Positions 8,480 through 17,007 of a stretch of DNA of 64,000 nt are shown here, in pieces. The position numbers and the translations under genes were made by a program. Source of the stretch: JAUIAI01 sp049680625 (GTDB lineage Bacteria; Pseudomonadota; Gammaproteobacteria; Burkholderiales; Burkholderiaceae_E); the NCBI GenBank assembly GCA_049680625.1, contig JBAUID010000011.1, forward strand, positions 19,003-83,002, read 5' to 3'. Within the stretch, counting starts at the first letter, position 1. Every line of letters begins with the position of its first letter. The notes under the pieces were generated by a model. The model worked only from the letters and a program-made list of their open reading frames with translations. It did not search any database and was not told the origin of the DNA.

Positions 8480-9625
8480 TCAAACCGGGCGAACAAAGGG
8501 TTTGGGCTCGGGAATCTCATACGGCAGGCCAATAACCGCGAGTGGCATGCCACCGGTCATCGCGCTGCTGCCATGCTCAACCTGCGACTCAAACAGCACG
8601 ACGCTGGTATCGTTTGCGGCCACCGCCTCAGATGGGCCACTGGCCACGACGGTACCGATGGATCTGGCATTTTCGTCGGTAACTTCATCGCCTGGCCCGG
8701 GGACCGCGGTGGAAGTTGCCAGGAACATACGCCGCTTCATCTTGCCCAGGTATTGGCTTCTGGCCACCACTTCCTGCCCTGTGTAGCAACCTTTGTCAAA
8801 ATCGACCCCGCCGATAATTTCGTAGTTAATCATCTGCGGAACAAAGGCTTCCCGAATCGCCGGGGTTATATGTGCAACCCCACTGATGATTTCGCTCGCC
8901 CGCCACCAGCTCGACGGGCGTTGCACCAGTGACTCGCTTAACTGGTTCCAGGTTTCGGCCAGCAAATCCACGCCGGCAGCGACCAGGTAACGAGGGGCGG
9001 TGGCACCGCTGATAACAACGTCTTCGAGGCGGATGACTATTCGGCTGCTACCACTGGTGAACAAGATATCCGGTGGTTGCAGACCGGCTTTTTCCAGACT
9101 GGCGGCTGCTGACGCACCCTGGACACCGATAAGCAAGTGCCCGTTTGACAAGTCTTCGACCTTGGCTTTAGCGCGCAACACGTACATTGTCAGCCGTTTA
9201 CTGGTCGACGCGGCCAGCTCCCGGCTGATCAGCAACTGATAGGCGTCTGCCTGATTGGTTTCGCGGATAACCAAAAAGCTCGCCAGCAGTCGGCCCTTGG
9301 GGCTGCACAAACCGCTCCACTGGCATTGGCCCTGGGCCAGGTGCTCAACATCATTGGTCAACTGGCCCTGAAGGAAGATGGCCGCGTCTGGTCCGTGCAC
9401 CCGAATCAGGCTCAGTGCCGGTACCGCAGCCAGGTAATCGGGTGACCACGGGGCTGGATCGGCGCTCAGCGGTGTGGCCTGCGGGCCATGAGGGTCGACG
9501 CTTAACCGATTCTGGCAGGCTGCCAGCAGCGGGGCGAGGTAATTATTGTTGTCTGTATTGTCTGTATTGCCCGCATTTCCGGTATTTCCGCTCTGAGGGG
9601 CACTATTTGTATTGACCTCGGTCAT
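8480..9625 (-). CDS. ygfZ: tRNA-modifying/Fe-S protein YgfZ (GcvT-like, folate-binding)
   Basis: A 381-residue GcvT-fold protein with the YgfZ signature KGCYTGQE (catalytic-like Cys280), preceded by SLIRVHGPDAAIFLQGQLTNDV in the N-terminal half. YgfZ binds tetrahydrofolate and supports the repair or activity of Fe-S enzymes such as MiaB. The N-terminus has an unusual Asn/Thr/Gly/Asp run (residues 12-28) encoded by near-repeats, which is probably disordered. Length is longer than the E. coli protein (about 326) mainly because of this extension. It is the first gene of a two-gene unit with the NRDE gene. Confidence 0.92.
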   Translation of the reverse strand: MTEVNTNSAPQSGNTGNAGNTDNTDNNNYLAPLLAACQNRLSVDPHGPQATPLSADPAPWSPDYLAAVPALSLIRVHGPDAAIFLQGQLTNDVEHLAQGQCQWSGLCSPKGRLLASFLVIRETNQADAYQLLISRELAASTSKRLTMYVLRAKAKVEDLSNGHLLIGVQGASAAASLEKAGLQPPDILFTSGSSRIVIRLEDVVISGATAPRYLVAAGVDLLAETWNQLSESLVQRPSSWWRASEIISGVAHITPAIREAFVPQMINYEIIGGVDFDKGCYTGQEVVARSQYLGKMKRRMFLATSTAVPGPGDEVTDENARSIGTVVASGPSEAVAANDTSVVLFESQVEHGSSAMTGGMPLAVIGLPYEIPEPKPFVRPV

Positions 9626-9844
9626 GGCTTTCCATTAATTAAAATTTGGTTGGAGCGTGGGTCTGATCACGGCGGCCGTCCCAGGCATTGCCGGGCAGCG
9701 GGTACAGCAAATTCAGCGGTTAAGATACCGGACTTATTATACGAAGCGGGCTTAACCGGGCGTGCAAAGCCCGTGGGAATTCAGGATTTGACATCGGGAA
9801 CGCCTCTGTTGTCCTTAAAGAAAACCCAACCTGCGCATTGATGC

Positions 9845-10843
9845 ATGAAAAAGCTAGCAACCCTCTTATTTGTGATCGCAATTGTTGCTGCCGGTGCAGT
9901 CGGCTGGGCAAACCACCGGTACCACCAGGAGCCACTTCGATTTGACAAGGCGCCAGTTCGGGTCGAAATTCGTCGCGGCGATAATCTGCGCCAGGTGGCC
10001 AGCCGGCTAAGTGATTCGGGGATTCACGTCTCGGGCCTCACCATGTCACTGATCGGGCGTTATCGACCGGATGCGAGTCGAATTCAGGCCGGTACCTACT
10101 TACTGAGCCCGCCAATGACACTGGAGACTCTGGTTGACAAAATGGTTGGCGGGGAGGTCATGGCAACCGAGGTACGCTTTATTGAAGGCTGGCGGTTCGC
10201 GCAAATGCGCGATGCCATCCGCGCCAATCCGGATATCAAAATTGTTGCCTCTGATTTGCCTGAAAGTGAGTTGATGGCCCGACTAGGGTCCGAACGCAAA
10301 AAGGCTGAAGGCTTGTTTTTTCCAAGTACTTACAAGGCCGGTGTTGGTGCCACCGACCTTGATATTTACCGCCAGGCCTACGAAAAAATGCAATCGGTTC
10401 TCATGGATGCCTGGAAAGGTCGTGAAGAGAACCTGCCCCTGGAGACACCGTACGATGCCTTACGGCTTGCTTCGATAGTCGAAAAAGAAACCGGTATAGA
10501 AGAAGACCGCGACATCATTGCAGGTGTGTTTATTAATCGTCTGCGCCTGAACATGATGTTGCAGTCCGATCCCACTACCATCTACGGCCTGGGTGACGAA
10601 TTTGACGGTGATCTCAAACGACGCCACCTGCGTACCGATACCCCGTACAACACTTATACCCGTAAAGGCCTGACCCCAACCCCGATTGCCATGCCTTCGC
10701 GGGCGTCGATTCAGGCGGTTTTACATCCGGCAAAGACCAAAGCACTGTACTTCGTCGCCCGCGGTGATGGTTCAAGCGAGTTCTCAGAAACGCTTAAACA
10801 GCATCAGCGTGCGGTGCGCAAATACCAGTTGGGTCAAAAGTGA
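9845..10843 (+). CDS. mltG: Endolytic murein transglycosylase MltG
   Basis: A 332-residue YceG-like protein. It has an N-terminal membrane anchor (residues 4-22), a LysM-like region with RRGDNLRQVASRLSD, and the catalytic domain with SIVEKETG, where Glu213 corresponds to the catalytic glutamate. Later motifs include FINRL, LQSDPTTIYGLG, and the NTY-R-GLTPTPI segment. It cleaves nascent glycan strands at the outer face of the inner membrane and sets glycan length. It is the first gene of a tightly overlapping run; tmk begins at the GTGA overlap with its stop codon. Confidence 0.96.
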   Translation: MKKLATLLFVIAIVAAGAVGWANHRYHQEPLRFDKAPVRVEIRRGDNLRQVASRLSDSGIHVSGLTMSLIGRYRPDASRIQAGTYLLSPPMTLETLVDKMVGGEVMATEVRFIEGWRFAQMRDAIRANPDIKIVASDLPESELMARLGSERKKAEGLFFPSTYKAGVGATDLDIYRQAYEKMQSVLMDAWKGREENLPLETPYDALRLASIVEKETGIEEDRDIIAGVFINRLRLNMMLQSDPTTIYGLGDEFDGDLKRRHLRTDTPYNTYTRKGLTPTPIAMPSRASIQAVLHPAKTKALYFVARGDGSSEFSETLKQHQRAVRKYQLGQK

Positions 10844-11466
10844 GAAACGGTCAGTTCATTACTTTTGAAGGGATTGATGGCGCCGGTAAGAGTAGTCATA
10901 TCGACTGGCTTTCTGAAGCCATCCAACGCGCCGGCCATAAGGTGGTTGTGACCCGCGAGCCCGGCGGAACACCGTTGGCAGAAACCCTGCGAGATCTCGT
11001 ATTAAGCCAGGCAATGCCCGAAATGTCAGAATTACTTCTGATGTTTGCGGCCCGTGCAGACCATGTTGAAACCGTCATTAAGCCAGCACTGGCAGCGGGT
11101 CGGTGGGTACTGTGTGATCGTTTTGTCGACTCGAGCTTTGCCTATCAGGGCGGCGGCAGGGGCATGTCGGTCAGCATCCTTGAAACGCTTGAGCAATGGG
11201 TTAGCAGTGACTGTCATCCCGTACGCACTTACTGGTTTGATCTCGAGCCTGTCGAGGCGCAGCGACGGCGAGAGGCCGCCCGGGTTGCCGACCGCTTCGA
11301 AGCCCAGGACGCGGCATTTTTTGAGCGTGTCCGCAATGCCTACTGTGAGCGTCAGGCCGGTGACTCGGCCCGTATCCGGGTAATTGACAGCGCGCGATCG
11401 ATTGACGCGATTCGCGCTGAACTCAGTGCTGATCTGAATTCCCTGCCTGGCTTCGACCGTGGGTGA
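10840..11466 (+). CDS. tmk: Thymidylate kinase
   Basis: A 208-residue dTMP kinase (dTMP + ATP to dTDP). It shows the P-loop FEGIDGAGKSS near residue 8, the TREPGGTP motif that follows beta-2, the DRFVDSSFAYQGGGRG substrate-binding motif, and a C-terminal LID with DRFEAQDAAFFERV. Start is a GTG in a four-base GTGA overlap with mltG. The gene order mltG-tmk-holB is typical of Gammaproteobacteria, so identity is secure. Length is normal for the family. Confidence 0.97.
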   Translation: MRNGQFITFEGIDGAGKSSHIDWLSEAIQRAGHKVVVTREPGGTPLAETLRDLVLSQAMPEMSELLLMFAARADHVETVIKPALAAGRWVLCDRFVDSSFAYQGGGRGMSVSILETLEQWVSSDCHPVRTYWFDLEPVEAQRRREAARVADRFEAQDAAFFERVRNAYCERQAGDSARIRVIDSARSIDAIRAELSADLNSLPGFDRG

Positions 11467-12493
11467 GAGGTCCTCAGCCACGCTTTTGCTTCCGTGGCTT
11501 GAAGGCCCGCTAACCGAATTGCTCACCGGGCGCGACCGCTTACATCACGCCTTGCTGTTACACGGGCCGGCCGGCATCGGTAAACAACAGTTTGCCTTGA
11601 GCCTGAGCGCATCACTGCTGTGTGAGAAGAGTGATCGTGCGGGTTTGCTCGCCTGCGGTGCCTGCCCGGCCTGCCACTGGATGTCAGAGGGTTCTCATCC
11701 GGACTTCCGGTTTGTCCGGCCCGAAGCACATGACCCCGATTTTGTTCCGGCCCGAAGCCGCAAGCCGTCCAGCGACATCAAGATTGATCAGATTCGGGCG
11801 CTGTCCTCATTTCTGTCGGTAGGCTCACACCGGGACGGCTGGCGCGTGGTGTTGATTCACCCTGCGCAAGCAATGAATTTTGTTACGGCTAACGGTTTGT
11901 TGAAAACTCTGGAAGAGCCCGGCGCGAATACCTTGATTATTCTTGTCAGCAGTCAGCCAAACCGCCTGACTCCAACAGTCCGCTCCCGGTGCCGGCAAAT
12001 CCGCTTGCCCGCGCCGGATACAGACCAGGCCGTAAGTTGGTTGCTCGCAAACGGGATGACGGATGAATCATCCGCCCGTGGCGCCCTTGCCGCGACTGGG
12101 GCGCCGCTTAGTGCTCTTGACTTCGCTGACCCGGCTGTGGCGACCGCTCATCAGGCAATTCTGGAGACCGTGTCCGCCCTGCCTGACACTGCTGAACTAA
12201 GGGCAGTAGAAGCACTTGACCGGCATGAGCCGATTCGGTGGGCAAGTGTCCTGCAGCGTTGGATCAGTGATCTGGCCAGGGTTAGCGCGGGCGCCGCCCC
12301 ACACTATTTCCCGGCTTTTGCGGACCGCCTTTTACAGTTGTCCGCACGAACCCGTCTCGATCACCTGACCCGCTTGCAGACCCGCCTGCTGGATTTAAAC
12401 GCACGTATCGACCATCCGCTGAATGCCCGCATGATTTGTGAATCCACGATCCTGGCTTATTGCCAGGTATTTGAACGCAGCGGGAGAATTTGA
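11459..12493 (+). CDS. holB: DNA polymerase III delta' subunit
   Basis: A 344-residue AAA+ clamp-loader subunit. Features are the degenerate P-loop HGPAGIGKQQFA, the zinc-binding run CGACPACHWM (with the earlier Cys), the HPDF-VRPE strand, then IDQIRALSSFLS and LLKTLEEPGANTLIIL, and RSRCRQIRLP. Delta' is the stator of the tau3-delta-delta' clamp loader. It starts with GTG, eight bases inside the 3' end of tmk, and its stop overlaps the next ATG (TGATG). It is longer-tailed than some homologues but otherwise ordinary. Confidence 0.95.
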   Translation: MGERSSATLLLPWLEGPLTELLTGRDRLHHALLLHGPAGIGKQQFALSLSASLLCEKSDRAGLLACGACPACHWMSEGSHPDFRFVRPEAHDPDFVPARSRKPSSDIKIDQIRALSSFLSVGSHRDGWRVVLIHPAQAMNFVTANGLLKTLEEPGANTLIILVSSQPNRLTPTVRSRCRQIRLPAPDTDQAVSWLLANGMTDESSARGALAATGAPLSALDFADPAVATAHQAILETVSALPDTAELRAVEALDRHEPIRWASVLQRWISDLARVSAGAAPHYFPAFADRLLQLSARTRLDHLTRLQTRLLDLNARIDHPLNARMICESTILAYCQVFERSGRI

Positions 12494-12903
12494 TGAGCAC
12501 AGTAGCAGCGACGGAACAAAATGCGGCCCCGGCAGCCGAAGCGGAAGAAGTGGCACCCCGTACCACCTCCCGTCCGGGTGTGATCCAGTTATCGATAAAA
12601 GAAAAACCTGCTCTGATTGCGGCTTACATGCCTTTCGTTAAAGGCGGTGGTTTGTTTGTACCAACCGTTCGCTCCGCGAGTCTCGGTGATCCGATTTACC
12701 TGGTCCTGACCCTGATGGATGATCCGAACAAGCTGGCCATAACCGGCAAAGTGATATGGATTACCCCTCCTGGTGTACCGGGTCGTCAGCAAGGGATTGG
12801 CATTCAGTTTGCTGATGATGAAACCGGTGAGCAGGCGCGCTCGAAGATTGAGACCCTGGTCGGCGGCAGTCTTGGCCCTGGCCGGACGACCCACACGGTA
12901 TAG
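12493..12903 (+). CDS. PilZ domain protein
   Basis: A 136-residue protein from the ATG at 12493, which overlaps the holB stop by one base; a TTG one codon upstream is less likely. After a polar, Ala/Glu-rich N-terminus the PilZ beta-barrel region contains AYMPFVKGGGLFVPT, ITGKVIWITPPGVPG and GIGIQFADDETG, matching the type IV pilus PilZ subgroup that lies next to holB in pseudomonads. It lacks an obvious RxxxR c-di-GMP motif before the barrel, as in that subgroup, whose members act in pilus biogenesis rather than by binding c-di-GMP. Confidence 0.93.
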   Translation: MSTVAATEQNAAPAAEAEEVAPRTTSRPGVIQLSIKEKPALIAAYMPFVKGGGLFVPTVRSASLGDPIYLVLTLMDDPNKLAITGKVIWITPPGVPGRQQGIGIQFADDETGEQARSKIETLVGGSLGPGRTTHTV

Positions 12904-13131
12904 CTATATCACCTCCCGCTCTTGGGGAGTGCTGCCCGAGAGGTGCTACATCTGATGTATTTGTGTTGATTAGAACCATCTGTACAGCGCAGCTTTTGCC
13001 AGGGGTTTGTGGTCCCGGATACAATAACTAGTCTCGCACAGGCGACCCAGGCCGTTGTGGGATCGCTTGTTCGCTGGCGGCAATTGCCGTGATTGCCTGA
13101 AAATAAAAAACCGGGATGTTGGTTTATTCCG

Positions 13132-13920
13132 ATGTTTGTTGATTCCCATTGTCATCTTGATTTCCCTGACCTCAGCGGAAATTTAGCTCCGATTCTTGAT
13201 CGCATGTCCGACAATCAGGTACAGGCTGCGCTATGCGTTTCTGTCACGCTGGACGATTTTCCGCGAGTGCTGGCCCTGGCCGAGGCTTATTCACACTTAT
13301 GGGCCAGCGTCGGGGTGCACCCCGATTATCCTGATACAACCGAACCAGAAGTTTCGCAACTCATCGAGCTGGCGAACAACCCGCGTATCGTGGCAATTGG
13401 TGAGACTGGCCTGGATTACTTTCGGGCCACCGGAGACCTGGAGTGGCAGCGCGAGCGGTTTCGCGTCCATATCAGGGCGGCGTGTGCCACCGGTCTGCCA
13501 CTTATTATCCATACCCGGGCTGCTGCTGCCGATACGCTGGCCATCATGCACGCAGAAAATGCTGATCAATCCGCAGGGGTTATGCATTGTTTTACCGAAA
13601 CCTGGGACACGGCAAAAGCAGCGATGGATTTAGGTTTTTATATTTCATTTTCAGGAATTGTCACGTTTAAAAGCGCGGTCGACCTACGAGAGGTGGCTCT
13701 GAAAGTGCCGCTCGACCGAATGCTCATCGAGACCGATTCGCCGTATCTTGCGCCTGTGCCTTTTCGGGGTAAAACCAATGAGCCCGGATACGTGCGACAT
13801 GTGGCAGAAAAAATTGCAGACATCCGGGGCGAGTCGGTCGACACCATAGCCCGGTACACAACGGATAATTTTTACCGGTTGTTCGGACGAGCCAAGCGGC
13901 CCACAAGTCGCACAACTTAG
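13132..13920 (+). CDS. TatD-family metal-dependent hydrolase
   Basis: A 262-residue protein starting at the ATG at 13132 (MFVDSHCHLDF); an upstream in-frame TTG at 13093 gives an unlikely 13-residue extension. Metal ligands of the TatD fold are visible: DSHCHLD at the N-terminus, the GETGLDYF glutamate, histidines in PLIIHTRAA and GVMHCFTE, and the ETDSPYLAP aspartate. TatD enzymes are Mg2+-dependent 3'-5' exonucleases or deoxyribonucleases. It follows pilZ by about 230 bases; this placement is common in Gammaproteobacteria (tatD/ycfH next to holB). The 12904-13131 gap holds no recognised gene. Confidence 0.93.
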   Translation: MFVDSHCHLDFPDLSGNLAPILDRMSDNQVQAALCVSVTLDDFPRVLALAEAYSHLWASVGVHPDYPDTTEPEVSQLIELANNPRIVAIGETGLDYFRATGDLEWQRERFRVHIRAACATGLPLIIHTRAAAADTLAIMHAENADQSAGVMHCFTETWDTAKAAMDLGFYISFSGIVTFKSAVDLREVALKVPLDRMLIETDSPYLAPVPFRGKTNEPGYVRHVAEKIADIRGESVDTIARYTTDNFYRLFGRAKRPTSRTT

Positions 13921-13959
13921 TCAAAGCTGAATTCACCAAAAAGATAAAGGACTGTTGAG

Positions 13960-14658
13960 ATGATCACCAGAGTAACCAAGCCGTTACTGCAACTTGCTTT
14001 CCTTGCCATGATGGTCGCCGCTGGTGGCGCAAGTGCCAATGACGGGGCAAAAGGACAGCCCGGCAAAGACGATCCAAGAATTCAGCTGCTCGAGGCAGTG
14101 CTGGCCGATGATGGCGATGCTGTTCAAGACCTCCTGGTACAAGGTGTTAATCCCAACATCAAAGAAGTGGATCGTGGTCCGGCGGTTGTCATGGCTGCGA
14201 CCGTCAGGTCTTACAGAGCGCTTGGCCAGTTGCTGGCCGCTCCAGCTACCGATATCGAGGCGACCAATAACAAAGGTGAAACCGCTCTGGTGGTTGTTGC
14301 CGGCCAGGGTAACCTGGCGGCTGCAAAGTCCCTGATTCAGCGCGGGGCAAAAATCAATCGGGAAGGCTGGACCCCGCTGCACGCAGCCGCGCGAAGCGGG
14401 CAGGCAAATATTGTCAATCTCTTGATCCAGTCCGGGGCTCACCTGAATGCAAAGGCGAAAGACGGTAGTACGCCAATGATTCTGGCTGCTCGCTTTGGAC
14501 ATTTCAGCGCATACGAACACATCGTGCGAGCCGGTGCCGACCCAAGGCCGGTTAACAAAGACAATTACTCAGCAGCCGACTATCTGAGCGCACGTGGCGA
14601 TACTGTCCGCGCCAGTTTGCTGCGGGACTACGTAAAGAAGTACAAAGCTGTTAAGTAG
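13960..14658 (+). CDS. Exported ankyrin-repeat protein
   Basis: A 232-residue protein with a signal peptide (hydrophobic core 10-25, ending ASAN) followed by about four or five ankyrin repeats. The clearest are TALVVVAGQGNLAAAKSLIQ, the GWTPLHAAARSGQANIVNLL repeat and GSTPMILAARFGHFSAYEHI. Ankyrin arrays bind proteins; the target is unknown, and export places it in the periplasm. It lies 39 bases after tatD and 37 bases before the MacA-like gene. The latter gap is short enough for co-transcription, so a role alongside the exporter is possible but unproven. Confidence 0.85.
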   Translation: MITRVTKPLLQLAFLAMMVAAGGASANDGAKGQPGKDDPRIQLLEAVLADDGDAVQDLLVQGVNPNIKEVDRGPAVVMAATVRSYRALGQLLAAPATDIEATNNKGETALVVVAGQGNLAAAKSLIQRGAKINREGWTPLHAAARSGQANIVNLLIQSGAHLNAKAKDGSTPMILAARFGHFSAYEHIVRAGADPRPVNKDNYSAADYLSARGDTVRASLLRDYVKKYKAVK

Positions 14659-14695
14659 ATGCTGACAAAGCTGAAGCCAGTGGTAATCTATCTCC

Positions 14696-16276
14696 ATGTC
14701 AACGCGCAACAAGTTCCTCTGGCTGGTCGTAATTGGTGCTCTTGGCGCCAGCCTTTGGTATTTCTGGGCTGCCACGGGCTCAACCGCTGCGTTCAAAATT
14801 GAGTCCACAGACCTGAGCCGTGGGAATGTTAAATCGACAATTTCCGCATCGGGAACTGTCACCCCAAAAGGCTCTGTATCAGTTGGTTCACAGGTCTCGG
14901 GCCAGATCCTGGAAGTCCTTGCCGACTATAACGATCGGGTCGCCGCCGGTGACATCCTGGCCCGGATTGACTCTTCGAATTTCGATCAACGCGTCCATCA
15001 GGCGACGGCTGATCTGGATGCCGCGAAGGCCCAGGTTCAGGTGCAAATCAGCCAGGCTGCGGCCCGGCAGGCCGATGTCAGCCGGGCCAATGTCAGCCTG
15101 AGTGATGCCCGCCGCGACCTGGCCAGAAAACGCGAATTACTGACCCGGGGTTTCATATCAACCGCTGAACGAGATTCGGCTCTCACTATCGTTCGAACTC
15201 GTCGGGAAGATCTGCGTTCAGCCGTTGCTGCGGGCAGGGTCGCTGCTGCCCAAATCGACAATGCGAAAGCAATTGTTGCCCAGCGCGAGGCGGCGCTGAA
15301 CAATGCCAGGTTGGACTTTGGGCGCACAATTATTCGTAGCCCCATCGACGGTATTGTCATCAAGCGCACGGTTGATGCCGGTCAGACAGTCGCCGCTAGC
15401 TTGCAGGCTCCCGAATTATTTGTGATCGCAAGAAATCTCACCGAGATGCGGGTTGAAGCGAGTGTAGATGAAAGCGATATCGGTCAGGTTCGGCAGGGTA
15501 TGCCGGCCAGCTTCACCGTTGATGCTTTTCCGGCTGAAAGTTTCGACGGTAAGGTAGAGCAGATTCGAGTTTCCGCTGAAAACTCCCAGAATGTCATCAC
15601 CTATGTAGTGCTCGTGGAATTCGAAAACAGCGTTTTGCGTTTATTACCTGGTATGACCGCAAATGTCCAAATCACAACATCGAATCGACAAAGTGTGCTT
15701 CGGGTGCCCAACACAGCGCTACGCGTGCGGGTGCCGGCAGCCTTGCTGGCCACCGACAATCGGGCTAAAGACGCGGCCGAATCGCAAGAAAACGCCCGCG
15801 AAAATACTCAGGCCAATACATCGCCCGGGCAGGGCGGTCGGGGGCGTCTGGAGGCACTGCGCGAAAAGCTAATTGTGATAACCCACCCGAGTGCTGACCA
15901 AATCGTTTCGTTGAACGCGGTATTTGCGCGCGCTGCTACTGACTTTAAGGCATTAAGAACGGTACCCGCAGAGCAGCGCAATGCCAGGGCAAAAGCCCTG
16001 CGGGCACAAATGCGTCGCGACATCGCCGATGCGCTCACTCCTGAACAATTGAAACTGTGGCAAGACGCAACAGGCGGTGCGCGCTCATCGCCGGCCCGCG
16101 TGTATAAACTCGACGGTGACAAACTGCGGGCTGTCGACTTGCGTATCGGTTTAACCGATGGCAGTTTTACAGAAGTTGTCAGTGGCCTGTCCGAAGGTGA
16201 CGTCGTCGCAACTGCGGTAAAGAAAGTGAGCGCCAGTAAAGACGGCTCACTGAAGTTGCTGCAGATGTTCCGTTAG
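14696..16276 (+). CDS. MacA-like periplasmic adaptor with helical insertion
   Basis: A 526-residue membrane-fusion protein. An N-terminal membrane segment (6-25) is followed by a biotinyl-lipoyl half (VGSQVSGQILEVLADYNDRV-A-GD), a long alpha-helical hairpin (about 90-195), the second lipoyl half (IIRSPIDGIVIKRTVDAGQTV) and a beta-barrel region. It would link the MacB-type ABC protein to an outer-membrane TolC channel; no TolC gene is in the window. Usual MacA proteins have about 370-400 residues. The extra length is mainly a 110-residue block (about 349-465), mostly helical, with an LTPEQ motif as in Spy/CpxP-like periplasmic proteins. Confidence 0.88.
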   Translation: MSTRNKFLWLVVIGALGASLWYFWAATGSTAAFKIESTDLSRGNVKSTISASGTVTPKGSVSVGSQVSGQILEVLADYNDRVAAGDILARIDSSNFDQRVHQATADLDAAKAQVQVQISQAAARQADVSRANVSLSDARRDLARKRELLTRGFISTAERDSALTIVRTRREDLRSAVAAGRVAAAQIDNAKAIVAQREAALNNARLDFGRTIIRSPIDGIVIKRTVDAGQTVAASLQAPELFVIARNLTEMRVEASVDESDIGQVRQGMPASFTVDAFPAESFDGKVEQIRVSAENSQNVITYVVLVEFENSVLRLLPGMTANVQITTSNRQSVLRVPNTALRVRVPAALLATDNRAKDAAESQENARENTQANTSPGQGGRGRLEALREKLIVITHPSADQIVSLNAVFARAATDFKALRTVPAEQRNARAKALRAQMRRDIADALTPEQLKLWQDATGGARSSPARVYKLDGDKLRAVDLRIGLTDGSFTEVVSGLSEGDVVATAVKKVSASKDGSLKLLQMFR

Positions 16277-16296
16277 GTCGCCAGGCCCGCTGACTG

Positions 16297-17007
16297 ATGC
16301 CGCTAATCGAGACAACCGACTTGTCCAAGTCGTACCAAATGGGTTCGTCTACTGTTCGGGCGCTTGATGCCGTGTCATTGTCAATCGAAGCGGGAGAGAT
16401 GGTTGCGATTATGGGGCCCTCCGGTTCCGGTAAATCAACCTTTATGAACGTTGTCGGCTGCCTCGATCAACCTACCAGTGGCAGTTATCGGTTAGCTGGT
16501 GAAGACGTGGCTGCGATGTCAGGCGATCAACTGGCTGACATACGCAATCGCCGGATCGGCTTTGTATTTCAACAATTCAATTTATTGGCCCGCACCAGCG
16601 CTATTGACAATGTACTTTTACCGCTGATGTATACACGGGTAAGTGCCCGGCATCGAGTGGAGCAAGCCCGCGCCAGCCTGGCTGCCGTGGGTCTGGGGGA
16701 GCGCGAATCGCATTGGCCAACGCAGTTGTCCGGTGGTCAGCAGCAACGCGTCGCCATTGCCCGTGCCCTGGTCAACTCACCTGATTTGCTCCTGGCCGAT
16801 GAGCCAACGGGTGCACTGGATTCCCGAACCTCGCTTGAGGTGATGGCGCTGTTTCAAAGCCTGCATGCACAAGGACAAACGGTAGTCATCGTGACCCATG
16901 AGGCCGAAGTTGCGAGCTTTGCACAGCGTGTGGTGAGTTTTCTGGACGGTCAGATTCTCAGCGATCGGCGCCAGCAGCCGACGGTTGCCCAGGTGTTGAC
17001 CGGATGA
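16297..17007 (+). CDS. MacB-type ABC transporter ATPase
   Basis: A 236-residue ATPase with Walker A GPSGSGKST, Q-loop FVFQQFNLL, the signature LSGGQQQRVAIARAL, Walker B LLLADEPTGALD, and H-loop VIVTHE. This is the LolD/MacB/FtsE subclass. It overlaps the permease gene as ATGA. Together with the adaptor 20 bases upstream and the permease it makes a tripartite exporter in which ATP hydrolysis drives periplasmic substrate toward an outer-membrane channel. The transported compound could be a macrolide, peptide or lipid; sequence alone does not decide. Confidence 0.95.
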   Translation: MPLIETTDLSKSYQMGSSTVRALDAVSLSIEAGEMVAIMGPSGSGKSTFMNVVGCLDQPTSGSYRLAGEDVAAMSGDQLADIRNRRIGFVFQQFNLLARTSAIDNVLLPLMYTRVSARHRVEQARASLAAVGLGERESHWPTQLSGGQQQRVAIARALVNSPDLLLADEPTGALDSRTSLEVMALFQSLHAQGQTVVIVTHEAEVASFAQRVVSFLDGQILSDRRQQPTVAQVLTG

